Shown in pieces: positions 25,401 through 36,839 of a DNA stretch of 64,000 nucleotides (within the stretch, counting starts at the first letter, position 1; each line of letters opens with the position of its first letter). Made by a program: the position numbers and the translations under genes. The stretch comes from Sinonovacula constricta (Eukaryota > Mollusca > Bivalvia > Cardiida > Solecurtidae). The stretch spans positions 29,950,799-30,014,798 of the forward strand of contig CM017572.1 of assembly GCA_007844125.1 (NCBI GenBank). Reading direction: 5' to 3'. The notes beneath the pieces were generated by a model. That model was given only the letters and a program-made list of their open reading frames with translations. It was not told where the DNA came from and made no database searches.

Positions 25401-25545
25401 CATGGTTATGGTATGGGCATGGTTATGATAGGATTATGGTGTGGGTATGGTTGTGGCATGGTTATGGTATGGGTATGGTTATGGTATAGTTGTGGTATGG
25501 CTATGGTATAGATATGGTATGGGTATGGTATATGGTATGCCATAA
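22410..25545 (+). repeat. 3.1-kb ATGG-rich hexamer-type array
   Basis: The plus strand is built from TATGGT, TATGGG and CATGGT words (TATGGTATGGGCATGGTTATGG and similar). Stops are rare on this strand, so many overlapping frames of 60-280 codons arise, all of Met/Val/Trp/Tyr/Gly composition. The flanks (22.43-23.2 kb and 25.2-25.5 kb) use GGGTATGG, whereas the centre (23.2-25.2 kb) is dominated by GGGCATGG. No flanking unique exon supports translation. Confidence 0.92.
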
Positions 25546-25549
25546 CCAT

Positions 25550-27960
25550 CCAGAAGAAATATATTTCACCTGGGAAGACAATGCGTGCCCAGAGAAAGAC
25601 AATGTATCTATTAGAAAATCTGTAGTTCTTGCCTGATGTTGTTCAAAGAGAAAATACTCCTGTTTGTTTGCTCATAGGCATACAATTATGTGATTTGGTT
25701 CCGGTCATGTTTTAGGCCAAACAGATTCACTGCTTTATTTATCATTTACAATCCATTAAAATAATACACCCAATATGCTGTGATAAATATTTATGATATA
25801 TGAAGTTAACTGTTTACAACTAACACTGCATAAGGTATGCAATATCTTACAAGTTACATGTAGGTATAAAAATGACCTCAATAGTAGTATAATGAGTATT
25901 GTATGTTGAAAAACATGGCCTTTCTTAGCCTTCAATCCTTATTATTGTACTTATATGCAATATTTACAAAGGTTAAGTAGTTTGATTGTGTTTACATATG
26001 ATCTAGACAGTGGCCCTTTGTGTAAATTTTATATCATTTAATAGGAAATTATTGGGGAGACATTTTTATTTTTTATCTTAATAAGTTACTTTTGTCTTTA
26101 CATTTTTGGTAGACTTCATTCCATATTGATTATGCTACATCCATGTTTAAAGCGGCTTGAACACAGAGTTTCTATTTAGTATTGTTGCAACTCTATGTCA
26201 TTTACTGAAAGTTTGAAGAACCACATTTAGTATTAACTAAAATATCATGACTGATTACTTAAAACATATATGAATAATGGCTTCCTTTAAAAGATCCTAA
26301 TGCATCATCAAACTTGGTATGTGCATGCGTCATAAAAAACAATACAGTGATTGGCCAACCAGTTACATACTATTTGAAATAAAACTCTTAACATCTTGAA
26401 CTGTCCCTAAATTTATTAAAGGAAACATCCCAACCCACATGAAATGTATTGGTTTGATTGGTATATGTGTACATCAAAAAGGTTTCAAAATGGTTTGTAA
26501 ATGCTATCTATAATATCCATATGGTATGTAAGTTAAGTTTGTCATAGAATGATACATTTATGTCAAAATTGTTCCCATTCAGCTGTGTCTATCCCCTCTA
26601 AGTGTTTGGTCTAATTTGTTAGTAACACAATGTTATCTTTCACATATATCCCAGTCTAATAACCAAATAAAGAAGGCACAGGTCGGACAATTTCTGATAA
26701 AGATATGTTATGTTCGCTTGAATGCACTTTGTTGTTCAGATTTGTTACTTTACTGCTTGCACATCGTCTTATCCGCCTTTCAAATTCCAGTAAATTCGTA
26801 CTTATAAAAGCCAGGATTGTTGTGAATATTAATGATTGACCTGACAAAAGGTACACCATGCATGTGATTTAGTCAATATAAGTTAAAACTGTTCTAATTC
26901 CAATCACGGATCTCAATTAAAGTTTACTTAATGTTATTTGGTCTTGTATTTATATCATATGCCAATAAACATTATGTGTGTGTCTATTCTGTGTGTGCAA
27001 TAATTATTTTCTTGGTTGATACTGGGATATTTTATACTAACATAGTGTGTGTAGATGCTGCACCAAACTAGTGAGCAAGCATAGAGGAAACACATTCCAG
27101 ACAGCTGCAGGAAACATCAGACATGTGTTCCTAACATCCAACAATTAATATGTTCATACATCCTTAAAAATTGAAAATAACCATAAAGGCATATTCAGTT
27201 CACTGCTAAATTTGCTTCTGGTATAGAGGCGCCTTGTGAGCTAAAATGTTATTTTACACAGGCCGTAATATGTTTTTATATCTTCGTTATATTACATTAA
27301 GCAACCGGTTGCCTCGTCACACGCACGTTGTAAATTTGTTACCTTCTTTCAAATATTTAAGCTCACAACAACATCTGTACACTCAGCAAATACACAATAA
27401 ACAATGGGACACATGAAGATATTCGACATGGTTTAGATAGTTATTTAACTGAGCTATGTCAATCAACAAGACTGGTATTCCTCTACAATTGCAATAAGTT
27501 TACCCTTACAAGAGAGCATCTTAGTTTTTTACATGACACTGACAGCATGGCAACATTGACACTGTACCAAAATATCACTTCAAGATAGATAACTCCCACT
27601 AAACTTACAATATGCGTCTGCTTTAATTTCAGAATATTTACCTTCCAATATTTTAATAATTCAACAACAAGATGTGCGACTAAGCTAAATATTGTTTAAG
27701 CATATAAGGATGTAAATTGGCCAACAATTTAACTGACACTGTACCAAAATATCCTTTCGAGACAATCCTGCTAGTCGTCGTACTGACTTCCAGCGTAGGT
27801 CAATGTACAAGCCGCTTGCTCGAAACAAAAATCAAAATATCTCAACATACCGACAATGAAATTAATAATTACTAATCAAAACGATTGAAACAATACATGA
27901 TAGTGTTTACAAACCTTGATTCTTCTACCAAGAAAGCTAAAAGGTGCAGAAATGGCATTT
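25550..27960. other. 2.4-kb AT-rich stretch without a supported gene
   Basis: Only chance-length frames occur. No exon with matched splice sites was found on either strand, although distant regulatory sequence cannot be excluded. Confidence 0.45.
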
Positions 27961-28390
27961 TATTTCAACAAAATTCTGTTCTGACCATTATCGTTTTTCC
28001 ATGTTTCGTTTTTCGCATGCGCTGCCTCAACAATTGGGCAGTCCGATAACTAAGTTGTCTGCCCTTGAGTACTCTCCGAATGCGCGTGCGCATTAAAACT
28101 TCCGGGCTATAAGTAGAAATTTTATCTGCGTGTATAACACACACATCGAGTGACATGGAAAGTTAACAATGGAAATCGCCGAAATATTGCTGAATATGTA
28201 AAGGTTTTTATAGCGGAAAGGTGGTCGAAAACAGAACTGTTTCATTGCATCGATTTCCTCAAAACAAGCGACTGCGACGCATTTGGATGGTTTTTTAACA
28301 CTTCACCCTCCCTTAACTGGTAACAGTTCGCCCTAGATTGGTAACAGCTCGCCCTAGATAGGTAACAGTTCGCCCTTGCTTTATAACATG

Positions 28391-29604
28391 TCGCCTTCGG
28401 ATATAAGTGTATACATCAAGAAAAAAAGTAAATTTGTTAATTTATTTATAACCATTCACATTGTATTTGTTTTCTTCGTCTTAATATACATTATGAGCTC
28501 TTCTGATATAAGTGTATACGCCACCTTTCGCCCTTTAAAATCTTTAAGAAATTAAGTAAAAAGAATGTAATCTTATTATTTCTATTATTATTTTGACACC
28601 ATTCACATTAAATTTATGCTTCTTTTGTCTCCTTATTCTTTATTATTATAACCATCATATTATTAGCATAGTAAATTATTATATTTTTATTTTTCATATT
28701 TTAAAATTGTTTTAACCAAAGAAAAAAATCTGATCCTCAAAGTACAATATACGAACTGTCACTGTTCCTTGATTTATTTTAAATGCAATGTTGCGACCTA
28801 AATTAAGATAATTATACTGTGTAGGTGGTTTATTTATTTCATATTTTATATTTAAATAAAATTCCGCTGTCGCAATGTTACTTAGTTGCATGCATATTTT
28901 GCTGCAAATACTTTAATAAGGTTGTCATACTCAAGATGACTTGAGTATGCAGTTATCTTATAATTGCACATAAAAGCGTGAACGTTAATTGGTGTTTGCC
29001 TACAGACATTATTGTGATGATACCATTCGCACTAATCTTGCTTGATAATTAGTCAGTGTGATCTGGATAAATGTTAACCGACATAGACGTATATAAAAAA
29101 TTAAATTTATAAATTGGTCAGTGTGTGATTGTTAATTGATTTTTGCCTAGTCATTATTGTGATGATAGCGCCAACACTAATCGTGATTGATAATTAGTCG
29201 CCATGATCTTAACTGATGCTTGCCGTCATAGACGTATATAAGTGCTTGCAATTAATAGACTAGTCAGTGATTCAATCTCGCAACGTACGCTAGCTTTATC
29301 ACAATACAGTATGAAGAAGTCGACTAAGACGGCAACCAACTACTTGTATTTGTATGCATATCTTATAAAATATTATATATATTATACACTATATAACAAA
29401 TTAAATCAAGTGTAAACTTTACTTGACATCATTTTCACCCTTCATTTAACGCGTGGAAATGGTATACTTATATCCGAAGTACTCATAATGCATATGAAGC
29501 CGATGGAAACAAATACAAATTGATGTGAATTGTGTCGAAATAATTATAAATAAGTTAACAAGTATACATTTTTGCTTGACGTATACACTTATATACGACG
29601 GCGA
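28391..29604. mobile_element. 1.2-kb non-autonomous DNA transposon with about 150-bp inverted ends
   Basis: The left end TCGCCTTCGGATATAAGTGT matches the complement of the right end (TCGCCGTCGTATATAAGTGT), and similarity continues for about 120-150 bases, including a second GGATATAAG-type motif at both ends. CATG flanks both sides (28387-28390 and 29605-29608), a likely 4-bp target duplication. The homologous site in the right arm of the duplication (near 54048) lacks the insert. Inside is a 145-bp direct duplication (CATTATTGTGATGATA at 29007 and 29152). No transposase is encoded. Confidence 0.75.
29235..29412 (+). promoter_or_regulatory. TATA/initiator-like pair before a short frame inside the transposon
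   Basis: TATATAAG at about 29235 is followed about 29 bases later by GTCAGTGATTC, a plausible initiator spacing. A 34-codon frame (ATG at 29310, starting MKKSTKTATNYLYLY) lies downstream. A second diverged TATATAA/GTCAGTG pair sits in the upstream duplicate, near 29090-29115. It could be a relic of an internal promoter, but AT-rich sequence gives such matches by chance. Confidence 0.25.
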
Positions 29605-29890
29605 CATGGGTCCGTGTATATACCGTCTTTTCATTTTTCATTTTTGCTTTTCTAGTAAGAAAAACGGAAAAGGTACATTATGTCCTTTTTTTGTTTTTCT
29701 ATATCGAACTTAAAAAACAAAAAACAAACATATATATTCCAAACCGTTTTCCTAACGTTAAAATGTAGCTGAAAAAAGGACAACTCTAACCGTTTACCGT
29801 TTACCGTTTCACAAAACGAAAAACGAGTGGCGCTGCGATCGCTTGGCCCGGCAAGGGAAGTAACTAGCAAGTCAGGATACACAAGTTTTA

Positions 29891-32800
29891 ATGGCGGCCA
29901 GAAACAGTGCGATAATTCATGTACGCATTATTTGCTTGGCCAAAGAAGAAACTTTCGCAGATTTAGAGGAGCATACAGTAAGCATTAAACAAACCTAAAG
30001 CAGAGTCGTGACAAAATCCTTCGACCCGGATACGGAGTTAGAACTTGGGAGAAGCAGGTTGGTTTATGTGGTTTTTCTTCTAATTTTATCAGTTTGTCTA
30101 TATCTGATACATGTAACAACATCTTACCACTGTTCTGGAGAATGCACCATTGCTCAATCAATCAATCAATCTTTTATTCCCCCATTTCTGGAGATATGAC
30201 ATGAATATACAAAGGGAAACACATAAAATATAATTATGTACAATCCATATAGGTAAATTCAAAATACATAGTTATGCAATATTTCTGACCATCATTAGAT
30301 AATTGATCAGGCTTTTGAGTATGTAAAGTAGCGCGTAATATAATTTGATTATAATGGAAGTTGTATGAAAAGCCCATATACATCAGAGTTTAGACAAATA
30401 TAAAAAGAAACATTTATCTTGTAGATAGGCTTAACACTGCCCTAGTAGATGTCATATTTCACATTGGATATTTTTATGTGTCGTTAGTTAAGCAAACATG
30501 CACGGATATAGCGAAATGACCTGTAAAAGAACTTATAATTGTCTGTATCTCCTAAGATAGGACGAGTCGGTGCACCTAAGACTCGCAGGGAAAAGTTAAC
30601 ATTATCTAATATAAACAATTGGCTAACAAAAGAGACTCTGCATTCTCTCAGTATGTCCTTTATGAACAATGATCTGGCATGATTTGTCGCAGGACATTCA
30701 CTAATTGAGTGGACTAGCCAGTTCTGTTGGATGTTAAGACACTTTTCACACAAGGTCACTTCTTTCTGTACAGGCTCGCATCAAGCTTGTGCGACAATTG
30801 ATCTCGTCGATCTCGTGCAGCTGTATTTACAAATGTCTGGAGAATGCACCATTGCTCAACAAACTTATATGTTAGTTTAAGTAAAGGCTGTTTATAACAT
30901 AAACTTAATTGTAAGACAGTATAAATTATGAAATATATTGCTTAAAATGTCCATTATTTCCAAATAACTATGATGGGGATTTCAGCTAAATATAGATATC
31001 GATGTCAGAGCTGATTACCCGGATATTCATGTAAAGTGATGTCAAAACTTAGTGGTCACATTGTTTTCTTAGTTTAAAAATAGCTAACTGTGCAGCTTGG
31101 CTCAGATAGGAAATACCTGTTTGCAATGATGAGTGAGGATTTATGCTTCGTTGTTACGCAGATCTAGGGCACCAATAATCAGCATTTTGTAAGCCCTTTT
31201 CAGGTACCAATGATTTATTTTGTTATATGAGAAAAAATATTTGGTCTGAACTGTCGGATACCACCTTTAACCTGAAAATCAAAGAAGCAGCCAATATGCA
31301 ATTCCAAATCTAATCGGTGCCTTATTGACAATTGTCTGTTATAATCATTTACTGGCACAGCCAGAACATATAATGTGGACTGGGAGTCTATGTAACAACA
31401 TTTGTTAATATAGTAAATCTGGCATACTGCCTTCACTCATTTTTATACTATACTGATAAACTATACCTGACCAGAATAATGTTTTTTGTCTAAATACAGA
31501 TAGCAAGATAAAGAATGCAGGAAGGAATTAAGAGTCCTTATTAATGCCATGGAACAGACACACCACTCAAGCATACACAGTGTGCAACCTGTAGTCTTCT
31601 GCCAGCTACCTTACTATATCCAGAGGGTTTCACAAATTTCTCAGGTAGGTCACATCAGATTTGCTTTTGGCCTGTTAGTGCATATATATCAATTCAGTAT
31701 CCACATGGCTAAACATCAAAGATGACATCATGCATTGATTCATAAATATGAACATTTAACATATTTTTGCAAATTTAAATCAAGAAAATAGTCAAAATAT
31801 AATATTTGGGCCTTTCTGGTCAAGCAGTAGTTTGTCCTTTTTGTAACTCCTCTGACTACAAAGCATCTGTCAGCGTGGGTTTGATTCTTTGTCGGGTCGG
31901 AGGACCTACTATGGAAAATGTATGTTGAACACTGTCGATGGCTATTTTATTGTATTATATGAATAAATAAAACAAAAGAATAATCAGGTAAAACTGTTGA
32001 AAGATTTCTCCAGCATTTAACGTCCATTTATTAACCTTTTTTTCAACTCCACTTATACAGAAATGTTACCTCCCACAGGGCATTCATTATAGAATATCTG
32101 GTACTAAAAATTAAATAATTATATCTTTAATTGTTATATTTTTCATTGATACAATGGTGTGAAAATAAGACAATATAAAAACAACAACAATACCCTGCCT
32201 AACACTTTATAAAAAGTCACTGTAAAAATTAAAACAGCAGAGCAAGTGTAGGTTAAGAGCAAGAGCAAGGTAGTTAAATTTGGCAAGATCAACAAAATTC
32301 TGTATAATAAGTTTTTTATATTAAGCATACTAAGCAGAAGATGGGAAAATAAGACTTTTAAACTGGTTGGGTATGTTAACAATGTATTACATATTACAAA
32401 GAGTTTAAATCATTCCCATCAAGAAACATTTTTGGTTTCTTGCCTATTGCTATCACTTTCCAACTGATACGCAGTAGCAGAGTACTTTTTGTAATGAGGA
32501 TATGATATAATATTTGGAGTTTTGTAATGAGGATATGATATAATAGTTTCCTTATATTTCTAAAAAAATCTGAAAAGATGCCTTTTCATGTCTGATTGAT
32601 TTCACTGTTTTTCATGGTCTTACCACATGTAATTTGCATTTTAAATCTATGCATGGCTTTTATTATGTGTAAAATACACATAAAAAGTTTAAGATTATTT
32701 ATACCCATTTATATTAGAGATAGTGGGGATACTTGGATTACAATATAAACATAAAGTTGTCAAGAAATAAAAATACCCTGACACAACTTTTTTTACTTTA

Positions 32801-34914
32801 TTCTGTTATTATATTTGCCATATTTATTTTTATTTAGCTTTCCAATTTTCCATTTTTGTCAGTTTTTTGTTACATCACACTGACACAATTATGGTCATAT
32901 TGGTGATGACAAGCTTATTATTGGTGAAAGACAACTCTAGAGAAACATATAGGCAGAACGTAGGTCAGGACAGCAGGTCAGCTGAAAGATTTTTCCGCAT
33001 GAAATTTTTCGCCCCATCCAAACTCAAACCTACACAGATAGGGACTGAATAGTTACAAGTCAGTAACTTTAACTGCTCAGCCACAGAGCACCCGATTTTA
33101 CTGTGTAAATGATGCTGGTGTATCACAAGATCTATTTGTTGTGCCCAAAACTATCTAATAATTGAAGTGTGTGTGCATTAGCATTGTGTTTAGTTCTTGC
33201 AACTTACAGTCTAGTCTTAAAATGTGTACACAAGTTAAAGCCCAAGTAGACATTTATTCAGGTGCAATATATATTCTCCACAATCAGTTCATATGGTAGA
33301 ACATTTTAAATAACATTAAACTGAGAAAGTTTAATGACTGTTCATGTTTAATGTAGTCATACTTTCTATAATTTTCATTCAGTGTTGCTTAAATACAACA
33401 TGTACTAGAGGGTCTGATAAAGACTGAGGAAAACAGAGTCAATTTATATACACCTGTTTTTTGTTATAAGTTACAAGTCAGCGTCTCTAACCGCCACGGG
33501 TGCCCTGCACCTGTTTGTATAATTTAATAAATAATTTATATTTTATAATAACCTTACAGTCCAGATCTTACTTAAGACATATTGCACTAATGACTACAAT
33601 GTTCATGTTAAGTAAATGTAGTATGAAAACTAATGACTGTCCACTCTTAAAATATAATTATTTAAATAGCATTCTTTATAAGTTTCATGTTGTTATTGAT
33701 CAGGCACTGAGACCAATCTTCTGGATGTAGGGACGTGGTCCACTACTTGGAAAAGTGCTGTGACACCCTTGGTAGCATCTTAGAAGCAGCTCACTCTGTG
33801 GAATAGCAGATGCAGGCACTGATATGGATCAAAGGTAGGCACTTCAGGATGCATTCTCCTGCACGGCATGTAAAATATACCACATTGTGTGGCATTTACT
33901 AAAAAATCTGAGTGATAAAAGTGAATAAAAGTGTTTGAAGAAATTAAATTTTGTCTAAAACTTAATAATACAAACAATGTCTACAGATAGTAATTTACTT
34001 AAATTTTGTATACATTTACATGTATAAATTAAAAGGTTACATCAACAAATAATGAAATAAGTGTCATTCTTCTATTTGCTCTGCATCAAAATTAAACCAT
34101 GTTGTAAATATTTGCCTTACTACATATTAGCATCACACAATTGAAAGAAGCTATTGAAAACACAGAGGACACACCTGCCAGTACAAAAGACAGACTATAT
34201 ACATATCCAATGTAGTTTGATACCAGGACAGAGGCAACTGCCCAATGTATAGGTCCCTGAGTTTGCAAGGTAGATAAGGTGCTATATACCTGAGAAGCCT
34301 TTCTCAAGGTTTCAACCACACTTTAACATTTGATGTTGCTTTTAGAGCCTACATTAGCCAGACTAAATCAATTATTTGTTTGCTTAATTCTAATAAAAAA
34401 ATAAACAAAATCAGGGAAATTTCTGGACAGCTGGTGTTGGCCTTTATTTATATCTGCACCTGCTAAGAGGGATACCGAATCGTATGTAGAGAAAAACATA
34501 ATATTGACCTTCTGCAATATTATTACATGTCACTGTTACTGTTGTATTTCCTTTAATTTTGGCAATAAAATATACAAAAACTAGACACAAAAATAAGTTA
34601 CATTTTTTAATGATTGGTCACTGCATTATTAATTTATATTTTTGAAAGCAAAAGGAAAACACCTTTAAGAAAAACGTCTCATAAAAGTTTCAAGATGTTA
34701 AAGACATTAATTGTTTCATTCTCTTTTTTGTATAGGTCCTATGAACCAGCCACAATTTTCAGCCTGCTGTAAAACCTTCATTCACTGCCAGGACACCTGT
34801 TACAACACAACTTCGATGTGCCCGAAATGCAGAAGCACAGATGGGCAAAGATTGGACAATACAGGGATAAGTGAAGGCATACAGGCACTGCACCACTTCA
34901 TTTATAATGAATAA
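29891..34914 (+). CDS. Four-exon candidate gene ending in a degenerate RING-like domain
   Basis: Exons: 29891-29977 (ATG in AATGGCGGCC context; MAARNSAIIHVRIICLAKEE..., donor ACA|GTAAGC, phase 0); 31504-31644 (47 codons, donor CAG|GTAGGT, phase 0; a second acceptor at 31525 is in frame); 34227-34269 (DRGNCPMYRSLSLQ, donor AAG|GTAGAT, phase 1); 34736-34914 (acceptor TTTTTTGTATAG; GPMNQPQFSACCKTF to stop). All junction phases agree and give about 150 residues. The joined C-terminal part resembles a RING finger (C-P-M-Y...A-C-C-K-T-F...C-P-K-C-R), but the second zinc ligand is Tyr (TAT, one base from TGT) and others are shifted, so zinc binding and ligase activity are doubtful. Exons 1-2 lie in the duplicated arm; exons 3-4 have no partner there. 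The third exon has a weak polypyrimidine tract. A diverged or dying RING gene is the best reading. Confidence 0.5.
30158..30835 (-). mobile_element. 5'-truncated LINE insertion with perfect 24-bp target duplication
   Basis: Direct copies starting TCTGGAGAATGCACC flank it at 30134-30157 and 30836-30859 (24 of 24 identical). Orientation is minus. The element ends in a (TTGA)n-type tail (CAATCAATCAATC on the plus strand, 30157-30170) and carries the end of ORF2 (30484-30759, about 91 codons) with a C-x2-C knuckle (LCEKCLNIQQNWLVHSISEC), then about 300 bases of 3' UTR. The truncation at 30835 is typical of incomplete target-primed reverse transcription. It sits in intron 1 of the plus-strand candidate gene and is absent from the right arm of the duplication. 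Confidence 0.9.
31800..31965 (+). mobile_element. Degenerate tRNA-headed SINE
   Basis: A tRNA-like head (TGGTCAAGCAGTAG, then box-B-like GTGGGTTTGATTC) is followed by a body and an AATAAATAAAAC tail. It lies in the intron after exon 2 of the plus-strand candidate gene. Confidence 0.45.
32860..33096 (-). mobile_element. tRNA-derived SINE (GACTTGTAAC family)
   Basis: On the minus strand: TGTGGCTGAGCAGTTAAAG (box A), CTGACTTGTAAC, a degenerate box B (GGTTTGAGTTT), then the body and tail (ACCAATATGACCATAATTGTG) seen in the 15.4-kb and 50.4-kb copies. A 5' fragment of the same family lies at 33470-33512. Confidence 0.7.
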
Positions 34915-35336
34915 GTGTTAGTTTTAAAGATGGTATCTGACAGTTTGCCTCTGTCAAATATATGTAACCATATCTTATCACTGCTTTGGGGTACTTGGGC
35001 ATTATGTTTGCATAAACACATACTTGAGTCTAAGTAATGACACTTCCACAATAGACCAGTTTCTCAATCGGTGATTCTTAAGGTATCACGTGACACAGCA
35101 AATCGAAAATGAGGTCATGGTGACAGGTTCCCATTTCTGCTTATAGAAAATGGATGACTTTGAAAACTACAGTACTTGCTTTAGAACACGACACATACCT
35201 AAAAGTTTTGTATTTCTGTACAAAATGTTTTTTGAGCAATACAGATTGAGTGGAACGTATGGCATCTGCTCAAACATATTTAGTCATAGCATTGTCAAAT
35301 CTATAGTTAATTACTAATTAATAAGGCAAGTAGTTA

Positions 35337-36833
35337 GGCCTAAAAAAAATATCTGTGTTTCGGGGAACCCGACCCTACCTAAGTAAAGCCGCCGACCCTA
35401 GAGTTTTTTTTCAAAGTGATTTTTTATTCAAAACTGTCCACGAATACCAAGAAGTATACATTTTAGTCAAAGGGAGAAAACTCGCGCAAATTAACGATCT
35501 GTATCGATCAAGCGCTTTACCTGATACTAGAATAATGAGCGTCCATGTGCAAATTATGGCAGCGGTGATTCTGCATATTTTCCGAAAGAAGTGCCAGCAT
35601 GAGGATACGCATTTTTGTATTAAAATGTGCTATTTAACCCTTTCCTCCATAGATACACCTTTATTGCATGGGTGAACAATTTAGATCCAGATCAACCATT
35701 CGCTATTTGATTTATTAGGTTATTTCTAACCAAAAAGCGACCAGTGCAGATCCTGATCTGACAGACGGCACATGTGTAAAAATGTGGAAAAGTGTTAATT
35801 CTGGACATCAGAATACTAAGATAAAGTTAAATAATTTAATGTAAAGTTCAATTGTCACAATGTGTAATTATTGTTTGAAACAACAGACAGGTATTACATT
35901 TGTACGGTAAATTTTTTCGGCATCTAAAGGGTTCCAGATTATAGATAACCTTTATTGCATGGGTGAACAGTTTAGATCCTGATCAGCCGGCACGTCTGTC
36001 TGTCTGATCAGGACCTAAGCTGTTCACTATTTGATTTATTAGGTTATTTTTAACTAAAAAGCGACCAGTGCAGATCCTGATCTGACAGACGGAAGGGATG
36101 TGCCGGCTGATCTGGATCTACACTGGTTGCACATGTGTAAAAAATGGGGGAAAATGTTAATTCTGGACACCAGAAAACTAAGATTAAAGTTAAACAATTA
36201 AATGTAAAGTTCAATTCTCAGAATGTGTAATTATTGTTTGAAACAACAGACAGGTATTACATTTGTAATGTAAATTTATTGTGGGCATCTAAAGGGTTCC
36301 ATATCAAACACTATATGAACTCATCACATTTTGTCTGTCTTGCTATTAATCAAAAGTATTAACATGTTTTACTAAGCATTATCATAATTTGTGTCCTAAA
36401 AGGATCTGTCAATATTTGTATATCTGTGCAATACTAAGGTCTTCATGCAATGGCATTCTGAACGGATCCTATCATCTACAGCAACCTGAAATTTATATTT
36501 TATGATAACATAAATGCTAATGTTATATTTTACACACATATTGATCTAGTCTTGATTGTCAGTTTATACCGGCAGCTCCACAATAACATAATAGTATATC
36601 CGTATGTGACCTTGACTTAGATTCCTATCTATTAGGACATATTGAGAAAAAACAGATAAGCACAGTGATTCATGAACTGAAGCATTAGAAATGGTGTTTA
36701 ATAGCAGCAACCTTTCAACCGCAACATACATTCGCAATTTCCTTAAAAAAATAATTAAAAAAAAACTTAGTACCTACCCTACCTTTTTTCAGGCCGTTCC
36801 CCTTAACACAGAATGTTTTGTTTTTTTTTGGCC
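35337..36833. mobile_element. 1.5-kb PIF/Harbinger-like non-autonomous element
   Basis: Imperfect inverted ends: GGCCTAAAAAAAATATCTGT at the left against the complement of the right end (GGCCAAAAAAAAACAAAACA, then TTCTGTGTTAAGGGGAAC), both continuing with a GGGGAAC block and a CCTACC block. TTA flanks both sides (35334-35336 and 36834-36836), the usual Harbinger target duplication. The 106-codon frame at 35355-35675 starts inside the end repeat and has no transposase motif. The interior is largely the tandem pair described next. Confidence 0.5.
35650..36305. repeat. Two tandem copies of a hairpin-forming sub-element
   Basis: Both copies run from TTTATTGCATGGGTGAACA to GGCATCTAAAGGGTTCCA. The second copy contains a long stem (TAGATCCTGATCAGCCGGCAC against GTGCCGGCTGATCTGGATCTA) that the first copy lacks in part, so the first appears to be a deleted version. 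This looks like a nested MITE duplicated in place. Confidence 0.65.
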
Positions 36834-36839
36834 TTATAC

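Larger units (their letters stand above)
28033..31644 (+). repeat. Left arm of a large inverted segmental duplication
   Basis: Blocks match the reverse complement of 51.4-54.4 kb in the same order: TTGGGCAGTCCGATAAC (28036, partner 54407-54424); AACACTTCACCCTCCCTTAA (28298, partner near 54100-54122); 29610-29905 (partner 53752-54048, about 90% alike); 29949-30068 (partner 53556-53667); 31315-31500 (partner 52780-52985); and 31525-31600 (partner 51430-51513). The left arm is longer because a 1.2-kb element and a LINE inserted into it. The right arm has extra sequence before the last block. Confidence 0.8.

Noticed and set aside
22439..25511. Many plus-strand frames up to 280 codons rich in Trp, Tyr, Gly, Met and Val
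   Set aside because: Products of the ATGG-rich array; overlapping frames are open at once and no exon signals flank them.
27965..28156. 63-codon minus-strand frame rich in Arg at the edge of the left arm
   Set aside because: No partner in the right arm and no recognisable motif.
33728..33806. Frame DVVHYLEKCCDTLGSILEAA as an extra exon of the plus-strand candidate gene
   Set aside because: The phase does not match the neighbouring exons and the frame ends in TAG before the donor.
34136..34220. Frame SITQLKEAIENTEDTPASTK before the RING-like exon
   Set aside because: Followed by two in-frame stops; the phase-compatible reading of this interval is the shorter exon 34227-34269.
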